Shown here in pieces: positions 28,312 to 36,241 of a stretch of DNA of 64,000 nucleotides; positions within the stretch are counted from its first letter, which is position 1; every line of letters starts with the position of its first letter. Position numbers and translations under genes: made by a program. Below the pieces are notes generated by a model that did no database searches, was not told the DNA's origin, and saw only the letters and a program-made list of their open reading frames with translations. Source of the stretch: Sva-07 sp963793335 (GTDB lineage Bacteria > Actinomycetota > Acidimicrobiia > Acidimicrobiales > Ilumatobacteraceae); contig CAWBZS010000016.1 of assembly GCA_963793335.1 (NCBI GenBank), positions 77,650-141,649 of the forward strand, written 5' to 3'.

Positions 28312-28983
28312 CCAACGGGTGTACAGGAACGACTCGTCGTCGATCGCCATCTGGGCCACGTCGAAGCGGCGAGTGATCGGCTGAGCGCCGCTGGTGACGC
28401 GGGGGCCGTCCGCCCCGACGACGGCGGGCGACGTGGTGAGATTCACTTCGTCGATCACGTCAGCGTCGAACAGGGCGCCGTTCAACGACGCCCCTCCTTC
28501 GGCCTGCACGAAGCGGCATTGCTCGACCAGGTCGGCGATCTGCTCGATGATCTGGGCGAAGTCGATCTGCTCGGAGCCGGCGCGCAGCACGTCGATGCCC
28601 GCCGGCACGTCGAAGTTGCTCGACTCGGTCGTGATCACGAACCCGGCGCCGCTGGTGAAGATGTCGCTGGTGAAGTCGAGCCGGCCAGACCTGGTGACCA
28701 CGCCCATTCGCTGCCCGTCTTTTCGGGGGGCGCCGTAGCCCTCGTCGCGGACCGTGCCGGCGGCGACCACGATCACGTCCGCAATCTGGCGCAGCCGGGC
28801 GAGGACGGCACTGTCGGTCGGACTGGACAACTGCCCGGACGTGCCGCCGACCGCAATCGAGCCGTCGATCGATGCCACCATGCACAGCCCGACCCACGGC
28901 CGCTCCGTCGGTGATCCGAGTGGAGTGGCGTAGGCGACATCGACATCGATCTCGTCGGTTGGCTCGGGGAACAGGCGGCGCAT
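28294..28983 (-). CDS. RibD C-terminal/dihydrofolate-reductase-like protein
   Basis: This 229-residue protein is a stand-alone RibD C-terminal-type reductase domain, the fold used for NADPH-dependent pyrimidine reduction in riboflavin synthesis and by folate-like reductases. Motifs are WVGLCMVASIDGSIA near the start, SSPTDSAVLARLRQIADVIVVAAGTVRDEGYG for NADPH binding, and FVQAEGGASLNGALFDADVIDE. It lacks the deaminase half of RibD and no riboflavin genes are near, so its true substrate is open. The ATG at 28983 is preferred because homology begins there. Confidence 0.85.
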   Translation of the reverse strand: MRRLFPEPTDEIDVDVAYATPLGSPTERPWVGLCMVASIDGSIAVGGTSGQLSSPTDSAVLARLRQIADVIVVAAGTVRDEGYGAPRKDGQRMGVVTRSGRLDFTSDIFTSGAGFVITTESSNFDVPAGIDVLRAGSEQIDFAQIIEQIADLVEQCRFVQAEGGASLNGALFDADVIDEVNLTTSPAVVGADGPRVTSGAQPITRRFDVAQMAIDDESFLYTRWLRRRS

Positions 28984-29328
28984 CGCTCCATCATGGCGTC
29001 CGGGCATCGTGCGTGCACGACCGCGCTGCGGGCTGTGGACAACCACGAGTTGTTCACCCTGTGTCCACACTGGATCGGCGGAAATTCACATGGTTATCCC
29101 TCTATCGCCACACAGGGTCGTCTCTCTAGGGTGCCCTGCACTGCCGACTGTGGTGCGATGCACGGACAAGAAGGTGGATGCCGACGACCCATTCGGGTCG
29201 ACACCGACGGTGTCCGCTTGGGGAGCTCCCTCGACCTGTGCCTCGTACCCGGTCGGTGGCTCACGGGCCTGGCTGGAGTGACGACATCGCTGTAGTTTGG
29301 ATCGCCCACGCTTCCCGGAGGATTGCGC
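28984..29328. other. Intergenic region upstream of nrdJ
   Basis: This 345-bp stretch holds no convincing gene. It contains DnaA-box-like sites (separate entry), an inverted repeat accctgtg/cacagggt about 50 bp apart, and a possible -10 TAGTTT at 29293-29298, about 30 nt before the nrdJ ATG. I see no B12-box of a cobalamin riboswitch and no clear NrdR box. Confidence 0.5.
29034..29069. promoter_or_regulatory. DnaA-box-like pair upstream of nrdJ
   Basis: tgtggacaa (29034-29042) is the exact complement of TTGTCCACA, the DnaA box of GC-rich actinobacteria. gtgtccaca (29061-29069) matches it with one mismatch on the other strand. DnaA control of ribonucleotide reductase is known in E. coli; here it is only suggested. 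Confidence 0.4.
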
Positions 29329-32136
29329 ATGTCGCTTGCACCAGATCGCCTCGCCGACGCCGTCATCGGCATCAATCGACTGTTCACGTCGACGGGCGTC
29401 GACCCGTACGACGAGATCGTGTGGGAGCGCCGCGACGCCCGGCTCACCAATTGGCTCGATGGGTCGGTTGCCTTCGAACAGCTCGGTGTCGAGTTTCCGA
29501 CCACCTGGTCGTTGAACGCCTCGAACATCGTGACCCAGAAGTACTTCCGAGGAACGCTCGGCACCGACGCGCGTGAACGGTCGCTGAAGCAGGTCGTCGA
29601 CCGAATCGTCGACACCATTACCGAGTGGGGCCTCGCCGACGGCTACTTCGAGCCCGACGAGGCCGAGGCATTCCGTGCCGAGCTGAAGTACATCCTCGTC
29701 ACCCAGCGCGCTGCGTTCAACAGTCCGGTGTGGTTCAACATCGGTGTGGCCGCTGTGCCGCAGCAGGCGAGCGTGTGCTTCATTCTCGCCGTCGACGACG
29801 AGATGCCGTCGATTCTCAACTGGTATCGCGAGGAGGGGTTGATCTTCAAGGGCGGCTCGGGCGCTGGGGTGAACCTGTCGCGGATCCGGTCGTCGGCCGA
29901 GCTGCTCGAGGGTGGCGGCACGGCGTCCGGTCCCGTCAGCTTCATGCGGGGAGCGGACGCCTCGGCGGGCACGATCAAATCGGGTGGCAAGACGCGCCGA
30001 GCCGCGAAGATGGTGATTCTCGACGCTGAGCATCCCGACATCGAGCAGTTCGTCTGGACCAAGGCGATCGAGGAACGCAAGGCCCGGGTGCTCGCCGACG
30101 CCGGCTTCGACATGGGCCTCGACGGTGTCGATTCGTTCTCGGTGCAGTACCAGAACGCGAACAACTCGGTCAGGGTCAGCGACGACTTCATGCGCGCCGT
30201 CGTCGACGACGGCGAGTGGGATCTCACGGCCGTGACGACCGGTGAGGTGCTCCGAACGGTCAAGGCGCGCCAGCTGTGGCGTGAGATCGCCGAGGCTGCG
30301 TGGGAGTGTGCCGATCCCGGTCTTCAGTTCGACACCACGATCAACCGCTGGCACACCGCTCCCAACCACGGCCGCATCACCGCCAGCAACCCGTGCAGCG
30401 AGTACTTCCACGTCGACAACTCGGCGTGCAACCTCGCCTCGATCAACCTGCTCAAGTATCTGCAGGACGATGGAGGGTTCGACATCGGTGCGTTCACACA
30501 CACGGTCGACGTCGTGTTCACGGCGCAGGAGATCCTGGTCGGGCGAGCGGACTACCCGACCGAGCTGATCGGCGACACGACCCGCGCGTTGCGCCAGCTC
30601 GGGCTGGGCTATGCGAATCTCGGAGCGCTGTTGATGGCGCTCGGGCTGCCCTACGACTCCGACGACGGCCGGGCCTGGGCGGCAGCGGTCACCTCGCTGA
30701 TGACCGGGTCGGCGTACGCCGCAAGTGCCCGGATGGCGTCACGGGTCGGGCCGTTCGACGGATTCGCCGACGACACCGACGCCATGTTGCGTGTGCTCGA
30801 GATGCACCGAGACGCCAACACACGACTCGCCGATCATCCGGCGGTCCCCGACGACCTGGTTGCGGCCGCGGCCGCCACCTGGGCCCGAGCGCTCGACGAT
30901 GCGCACCGCCACGGGGTGCGCAACAGCCAGGCCACCGTCCTCGCGCCAACGGGCACGATCGGCCTCGCGATGGACTGCGACACCACGGGTATCGAGCCCG
31001 ATCTGGCGCTGGTCAAGACCAAGAAGCTGGTCGGCGGCACCACGATGTCGATCGTCAACCAGACGATCCCACGAGCGCTGCGCCGGCTTGGGTACCGCCC
31101 GGAGCAGGTCGACGACATCATCGGCCACATCGACGAGCACATGTCGGCGATCGGCGCTCCGCACCTTGCTGCCGAGCACCTCGCAGTGTTCGCGTGCTCG
31201 ATGGGGGACAACACCATTCACTACGAGGGGCACATCCGCATGATGGGTGCGGTGCAACCGTTCCTGTCCGGTGGCATCTCCAAGACGGCCAACATGCCCG
31301 AGCACGTCACGGTGGACGACGTCGAGGGGTTGCACATGCTCGCATGGGAGCTCGGGCTGAAGTCGGTGGCGATCTACCGCGACAACTGCAAGCTCGGGCA
31401 ACCGCTGTCGTCGACCAAAGCGGCAGCGACCGAGGACCCGAGCCAGGGCGATGCGGGGGCTGCCGTCGAGGCGGGAATCAAGGAGGTCATCGAGCGCGTC
31501 GTGCACCAGCCGGTGCGTCAGCGGATGCCGAGAACGCGCCGGGGACGGACCTTCGAGTTCCGTGTGGCCGACTGCAAGGGGTTTGCCACGATCGGCGAGT
31601 ACGACAGCGGTCAGCCGGGCGAAATCTTCCTGACCGTCTCGAAGCAGGGCTCGACGATGGCGGGGGTGATGGATGCGTTCGCGAAGTCGATCAGCTACGG
31701 ACTCCAGTACGGCGTGCCGCTCCGGGCGTTCGTCGAGGCGTTCACCAACATGCGTTTCGAGCCAGCGGGGATGACCGACGACCCCGACATCCGATTCGCC
31801 TCGTCGATCATGGATTACCTGTTCCGTCGCCTGGCGATCGAGTACATGACCTACGACGAGCGCGCAGAATTGGGGATCTTCACCGTCGACGAGCGACTGC
31901 AGCCAACCCTGCCGGGCCTGGAGGAGGCGGTGTTCGAGACCAGTCAGGGTTCCGAACTCGCTCCCGATCCCAAGTCGCCGGAGGCCCCGACCAGCCCGTC
32001 GCCCGCCGGCACGCCGATCCAGCAACCAGCGGCGACCAACGATGCGCCGATGTGCATGCAGTGCGGTGTTGCAATGATGCGCGCCGGGAGTTGCTACGTG
32101 TGTGGCTCGTGCGGTTCCACCAGCGGCTGCTCGTAG
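29329..32136 (+). CDS. nrdJ: Adenosylcobalamin-dependent ribonucleotide reductase (class II)
   Basis: This 935-residue enzyme reduces ribonucleotides to deoxyribonucleotides using B12. Motifs include FNSPVWFNIG and QASVCFILAVDDEMPSI (with the reducible Cys), GGSGAGVNLSRIRS, NPCSEYFH with the active-site N-C-E set, and GRTFEFRVADCKGFATIG in the C-terminal part. It ends with the cysteine-rich tail CMQCGVAMMRAGSCYVCGSCG, which passes electrons. It begins at ATG 29329, with a ggagga Shine-Dalgarno about 8 nt upstream. nrdR upstream is the likely repressor. Confidence 0.97.
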   Translation: MSLAPDRLADAVIGINRLFTSTGVDPYDEIVWERRDARLTNWLDGSVAFEQLGVEFPTTWSLNASNIVTQKYFRGTLGTDARERSLKQVVDRIVDTITEWGLADGYFEPDEAEAFRAELKYILVTQRAAFNSPVWFNIGVAAVPQQASVCFILAVDDEMPSILNWYREEGLIFKGGSGAGVNLSRIRSSAELLEGGGTASGPVSFMRGADASAGTIKSGGKTRRAAKMVILDAEHPDIEQFVWTKAIEERKARVLADAGFDMGLDGVDSFSVQYQNANNSVRVSDDFMRAVVDDGEWDLTAVTTGEVLRTVKARQLWREIAEAAWECADPGLQFDTTINRWHTAPNHGRITASNPCSEYFHVDNSACNLASINLLKYLQDDGGFDIGAFTHTVDVVFTAQEILVGRADYPTELIGDTTRALRQLGLGYANLGALLMALGLPYDSDDGRAWAAAVTSLMTGSAYAASARMASRVGPFDGFADDTDAMLRVLEMHRDANTRLADHPAVPDDLVAAAAATWARALDDAHRHGVRNSQATVLAPTGTIGLAMDCDTTGIEPDLALVKTKKLVGGTTMSIVNQTIPRALRRLGYRPEQVDDIIGHIDEHMSAIGAPHLAAEHLAVFACSMGDNTIHYEGHIRMMGAVQPFLSGGISKTANMPEHVTVDDVEGLHMLAWELGLKSVAIYRDNCKLGQPLSSTKAAATEDPSQGDAGAAVEAGIKEVIERVVHQPVRQRMPRTRRGRTFEFRVADCKGFATIGEYDSGQPGEIFLTVSKQGSTMAGVMDAFAKSISYGLQYGVPLRAFVEAFTNMRFEPAGMTDDPDIRFASSIMDYLFRRLAIEYMTYDERAELGIFTVDERLQPTLPGLEEAVFETSQGSELAPDPKSPEAPTSPSPAGTPIQQPAATNDAPMCMQCGVAMMRAGSCYVCGSCGSTSGCS

Positions 32137-32158
32137 CCGAGGCACTACGTTGCGCTGC

Positions 32159-32944
32159 ATGGGTGGCGCGCTGATCCGATATCACGTCGACGGCAGGGTG
32201 GGGGTGGTCACGATCGACCGGCCCGAGAAGCGCAATGCGATGACGTACGCGATGCTCGCTGAGTTCATCGAGACGATCGGCCGGGCGGACGACGATCCGG
32301 CCACGTCGGTGCTGGTGATCACCGGTGTTCCCGGAGCGTTCTGCGCTGGAACCGATCTGGCCGACCTCGCCACTGTTCCCGGTGAGGTACGCGGCCTGCG
32401 GGGCGAGTCGGACGAGCGGCACAAATGGTGGCCGATCGCGCAGACGCGAAAGCCGACGATCGGAGCGATCGACGGACCCGCAGTCGGGATGGGTGCGGAG
32501 TTCTCGTCGCAATGCGACCTGCGCCTGGCCAGCACCGACGCACGATTCGCGTGGAATTTCGTGCACCGCGGCCTCGTCCCCGACACAGGTGCCGGTACCT
32601 GGCTGCTGCCGAGGATCATCGGACTGCAACCGGCGCTGCGATTGCTGTACACCGGCGCGATGATCGACGCGACCGAGGCGTTGCGGCTCGGCTACGTCCT
32701 CGACGTGGTGCCGAGCGACGACCTGCTGCCGGCAGCGATGGAACTCGCCGGAACGATCGCCGCCGGTTCACCCCACAGCCTCGGCCTGATCAAGACGCTC
32801 GTTCACGAGGGCCTCACCGCGCCCGTTGGGGAGCACATGGAACGACACACCGCCGCGCTGGCGGCGTGCTTCAGGAGCGACGACCACCGAGAAGGTGTGG
32901 CTGCGTTCCTCGAGCGACGCCCCGCCGAGTTCACGGGCACCTGA
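32159..32944 (+). CDS. Enoyl-CoA hydratase/isomerase family protein
   Basis: This 261-residue crotonase-fold protein has VVTIDRPEKRNAMTYAM, GVPGAFCAGTDLADLA forming the first half of the oxyanion hole, and TIGAIDGPAVGMGAEFSSQCDLRLASTDARFAW for the second half. The residue often Glu in hydratases is hard to place (VHRGLVPDTGAGTWLLPRIIG), so hydratase versus isomerase cannot be decided. TACGTT at 32146-32151, 7 nt before the ATG, suggests a leaderless start, even though nrdJ ends only 22 bp upstream. Confidence 0.9.
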   Translation: MGGALIRYHVDGRVGVVTIDRPEKRNAMTYAMLAEFIETIGRADDDPATSVLVITGVPGAFCAGTDLADLATVPGEVRGLRGESDERHKWWPIAQTRKPTIGAIDGPAVGMGAEFSSQCDLRLASTDARFAWNFVHRGLVPDTGAGTWLLPRIIGLQPALRLLYTGAMIDATEALRLGYVLDVVPSDDLLPAAMELAGTIAAGSPHSLGLIKTLVHEGLTAPVGEHMERHTAALAACFRSDDHREGVAAFLERRPAEFTGT

Positions 32945-32953
32945 CGAGAACCG

Positions 32954-32983
32954 GCCACGTCCGGCCAACTCCGGCCGCGTGGC
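32954..32983 (+). terminator. GC-rich stem-loop after the crotonase gene
   Basis: gccacg and cgtggc enclose further ccgg/ccgg complementarity 10 bp after the stop codon. There is no T-run, so this is a candidate only. Confidence 0.3.
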
Positions 32984-33139
32984 GCGTCCGCGTCACGCAC
33001 GTCACGCTCGGCTGGTTTGATCGCCCGGATATCGTGCGTCATCCGAACCGGTGATGGCTCCGAACACTTCGAGAGCGTTGTGCGCTTCGCCGAATACGTG
33101 ACGTCACCCCCCAACCTCGCCGTCGAGAAGAGTCCCCAC

Positions 33140-35828
33140 ATGCATGCCCCGCCCCCCAAGACGCCACGGCGCTCGGTCATCACGTCGATCGCGGTGTTTG
33201 CGACCACCAAGTGGAAGCTGACCGCAGCGTTCTTCGCGGTGGTGATGGTCGCCGGCTTGTCGGCGTTCACCTTCGGTCTCGATCGCGAGGGCTTCCCACC
33301 GATCAACACGCCGATCTCGGTCGTGGGTGGCACCTGGTTCGTCGACGACGCTGACGTCGTCGACGACGAGCTCGTCCGCCCATTCAAGGAGCAGTTCGAG
33401 ACCGTCGACGGGGTCATTTCCGTCGACTCCGAGGCGCGCGCCAGCTCGTTCGCCATCATCGTCGAGTTCGAGTCCGACATCGACTCCACCACGGGCACCG
33501 CTCGCTTGGTCGATCTGGGCCTGGAGCCACCGGACGGGGCCGTCGTCGAATACAACGCGGTCAATGCCGCCAAGCTCGTCGGTCAATACGACGTGTTGGT
33601 GTCGATCGTTGGGCCGCCGGACTCCACGCCGGCCGACCTCGAGACACAGGCTGCTGCGCTCGCCGGGTACCTCGGGGCCGACTCGGCGATCGACGCCGCC
33701 GACGTCCGCAATCTCGTCACGACGTCGATCGACCCAGAGTCCGGAGCTGAGGAACAGCGCCTGACACGGTTCACTCGCGTCGCAACATCCAGCGACGGCT
33801 ACGACGACGCCATTGCGATCGGCATCATCCGCTCCGACGACGCAGACCTCGACGTCCTCGAGTTCAGCGACCGTCTCGGTGGGCTGCTCGGCAGCGACCA
33901 GGTGCCACTGGCCGATGAGTACGAGGCGTTCGTCACCGCCGACTTCGCCACCGGTGTCAGCTCGCAACTCTCCTCGCTGACCACCAACCTGCTCACCGGA
34001 CTGGCCGCAGTGTCGATCGTGAGTCTGATCCTGATCGGCTGGAGGGTTGCATTGCTCACCGCCGGTTTCATGGGGTTGGTGACGATCGGTTCGCTCGCAG
34101 GGCTCTGGGGCGTCGGCTTCTCGCTCAACACGATCACGCTCTTCGGCCTGATCCTCACGCTCGGCCTGATCGTCGACGATGCCATCGTGATCTCCGAGTC
34201 GATCGACGCGAACAAGGGCGAGAGCGACGAACCGGTCGGCGTGATCAAGGCGGCGATCGACCGGGTCGGCTCGGCATCGTTCGCGGGGACGCTCACCACC
34301 GTGGTCGTGTTCTCGCCCATGTTGTTCGTCGGCGGCATCCTGGGCGAGTTCATCCGCCCGATCCCGACCACGGTGATCATCACGTTGCTGCTGTCGTTCC
34401 TGTTCTCGATCGTGTTCATCCCGACGGTGGCGCGGTGGTTCCTCGTGAACGACCGGCCGGTGCGCAACCCGGTGGCACGCCTCGAGCGTCGACTGGCGCA
34501 TGGCGCCGGTCGCCTCGCGGCCTACCCATCGGGCAACGGCGTCAAGGGCTGGGCGGCTGGCGGAGGCCTGGCGGCCTTCGCGCTCGCCATGGTGATGGTC
34601 GGCGGCTCGATCGCCGGCACACTCGGCTTCTCGATCTTCCCGGCGGGCAAGGACGCGGTTGCCATCGCGGTCAACACCGAGTTCCCGGCGGGGACCACCA
34701 TCGAGGAATCACAAGCGATCGCCGACGACATCGATGCGGTGGTGCTCGACGTACTCGGAGACGATCTCGAACGGTCGCAGTACCTGCGAGGCAACGAGCG
34801 CCTCACCGAGACCTTCGTGGACCTCAGCCCGATCGGCGGCCGTCCCACGGCCCCAGAATTCGTGGAGCAGATCGAGGCGGGTGTCGCTGGTATCGACGGC
34901 GCACGTATCACCATTGCAGCGCAGGAGAACGGGCCGCCCGTGCTCGAGTTCCCTTTCGCAGCGCAGATCGCCGTCGATGACGACACCGCCGCCGCCGGCC
35001 AGGAGTTGGCGGTCGAGATCCGTGACGAGTTGCTCGGTCTCGAGCTGCAGGTCGGTGGCGACACGGTGACGATCCTCGATTCGATCGTGTCCACCGATGG
35101 GGTGGTCGCTCGCACCAACGGCGATCGCTACATCGAAGTGCGCGGCTCAGTACGACAGCGACGAAGTCACCGGCAACCTCAATGCCACACAGGACTACCT
35201 CGAAGCGAACTACCCGCCAGCAGAGCTCGACGCGCGTGGTCTGGCACCCGACGCCCTCGGGTTCGATTTCGGCCTCGAGTCGGACAACCAGGACGACTTT
35301 GCGTCGCTCGGAGTCGCCGGCCTGGTGGCGTTGTTGCTGATGCTGGTGGTGATCACGGTGCAATTCCGGTCGCTGGCGCAGTCGTTGCTGATCTTCCTGG
35401 CCATCCCGTTCAGCTTCCTCGGCGTGTTCACGATCCTGTCGATCACCGGGAACCCGCTGAGCTTCCTGGTCACGGTCGGGTTCATCGCGCTGATCGGCGT
35501 CGCGGTCAACAACACGATCCTGCTCGTCGACGCCGCGAACCGGGCCCGACGAGCGGGCAAGACCGCCGGGGAAGCGATCCAGGAGGCGATCACACGACGG
35601 TTCCGTCCGCTCATCGCGACCACCTTGACCACCGTGGTGGGCCTGCTGCCGCTCGCACTGAGCGACCCGTTCTGGGAGGCGCTCGGCTTCACCCTCATCG
35701 GTGGGCTCGTCAGCTCGACGTTCTTCGTGCTCCTGACGTTCCCGGCGTTCTACCTGGCGATGGAGGGTGTCCGTACACCCGTGCGGAACCTCGGACGCCG
35801 CGTGCTGAAGCGGCCGCAGATCACCTGA
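33140..35828 (+). pseudogene. RND-family efflux permease, frameshifted
   Basis: The gene encodes a proton-driven RND efflux permease of the AcrB superfamily. After the N-terminal helix (KLTAAFFAVVMVAGLSAFTFG) comes a porter domain, then a helix cluster with GLILTLGLIVDDAIVISESI (helix 4, with the proton-relay Asp pair). The second half repeats this as SFLVTVGFIALIGVAVNNTILLVDAA. The frame changes at about 35141-35147: upstream reads RYIEVR, downstream AQYDSDEVTGN. Total length is 1 modulo 3. Both halves are otherwise intact and total about 895 residues, shorter than typical AcrB. ATG 33140 just before the first helix is the likely start. No membrane-fusion partner is next to it. Confidence 0.87.
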
Positions 35829-35858
35829 CGTCTCGCGCCTCGACGGTACGGTGAAGCA

Positions 35859-36119
35859 ATGGAGTCGTTCACGGATGACGAACTCGCCGAACTGGCCTTG
35901 GCCGCCGACCCCGACGCTCCACTCGACGACGATGCGGTTCCGTTCGGTCAACCGGAAGACGGCGCTGGATTGTTGCCCGAGTGGTACATGCCGGCGCCAG
36001 CGTCAGTGCAGCGGACACGGCCGCGTGTGGTGATGGTGTCGGCGATCATCGCCTCGCTGATCATCGTGAACGGTGCCGGCCTCTGCGTCACCTACGGCTT
36101 CCCTGAGATCGCTTGGTGA
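35859..36119 (+). CDS. Small single-helix membrane protein
   Basis: This 86-residue protein has an acidic N-terminal half (FTDDELAELALAADPDAPLDDD), a short basic stretch (RTRPR) and a single C-terminal helix (VVMVSAIIASLIIVNGAGLCV). It would place about 55 residues in the cytoplasm. TACGGT at 35847-35852 is 6 nt before the ATG, in line with other genes here, and supports it being real. Function is unknown. Confidence 0.7.
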   Translation: MESFTDDELAELALAADPDAPLDDDAVPFGQPEDGAGLLPEWYMPAPASVQRTRPRVVMVSAIIASLIIVNGAGLCVTYGFPEIAW

Positions 36120-36196
36120 GCGCCGACGCTCGCGCGGTGTGCAGCCCGACGTGACCAGTCGCTGAGCGATGGATCAGGGGCGCGAACTCGCCCGAT

Positions 36197-36210
36197 CGAA
36201 CATGTGTGCG
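36197..36210. promoter_or_regulatory. Candidate LexA box before the UvrD gene
   Basis: cgaacatgtgtgcg differs from CGAAC-N4-GTTCG at one base and lies 32 bp upstream of the gene's start and 18 bp before a TAAGGT -10. Flanking T and A (tcgaac...gcga) also fit. Confidence 0.45.
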
Positions 36211-36241
36211 ATGCAGGGGGTGGTTCGCTAAGGTCATCTCG

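Noticed and set aside
28984..29328. Cobalamin riboswitch in front of the B12-dependent reductase
   Set aside because: No B12-box or matching stem arrangement was found in the region.
33017..33139. Earlier start of the RND permease at 33017
   Set aside because: The extra 41 residues are polar and lack homology; the ATG at 33140 directly precedes the first membrane helix.
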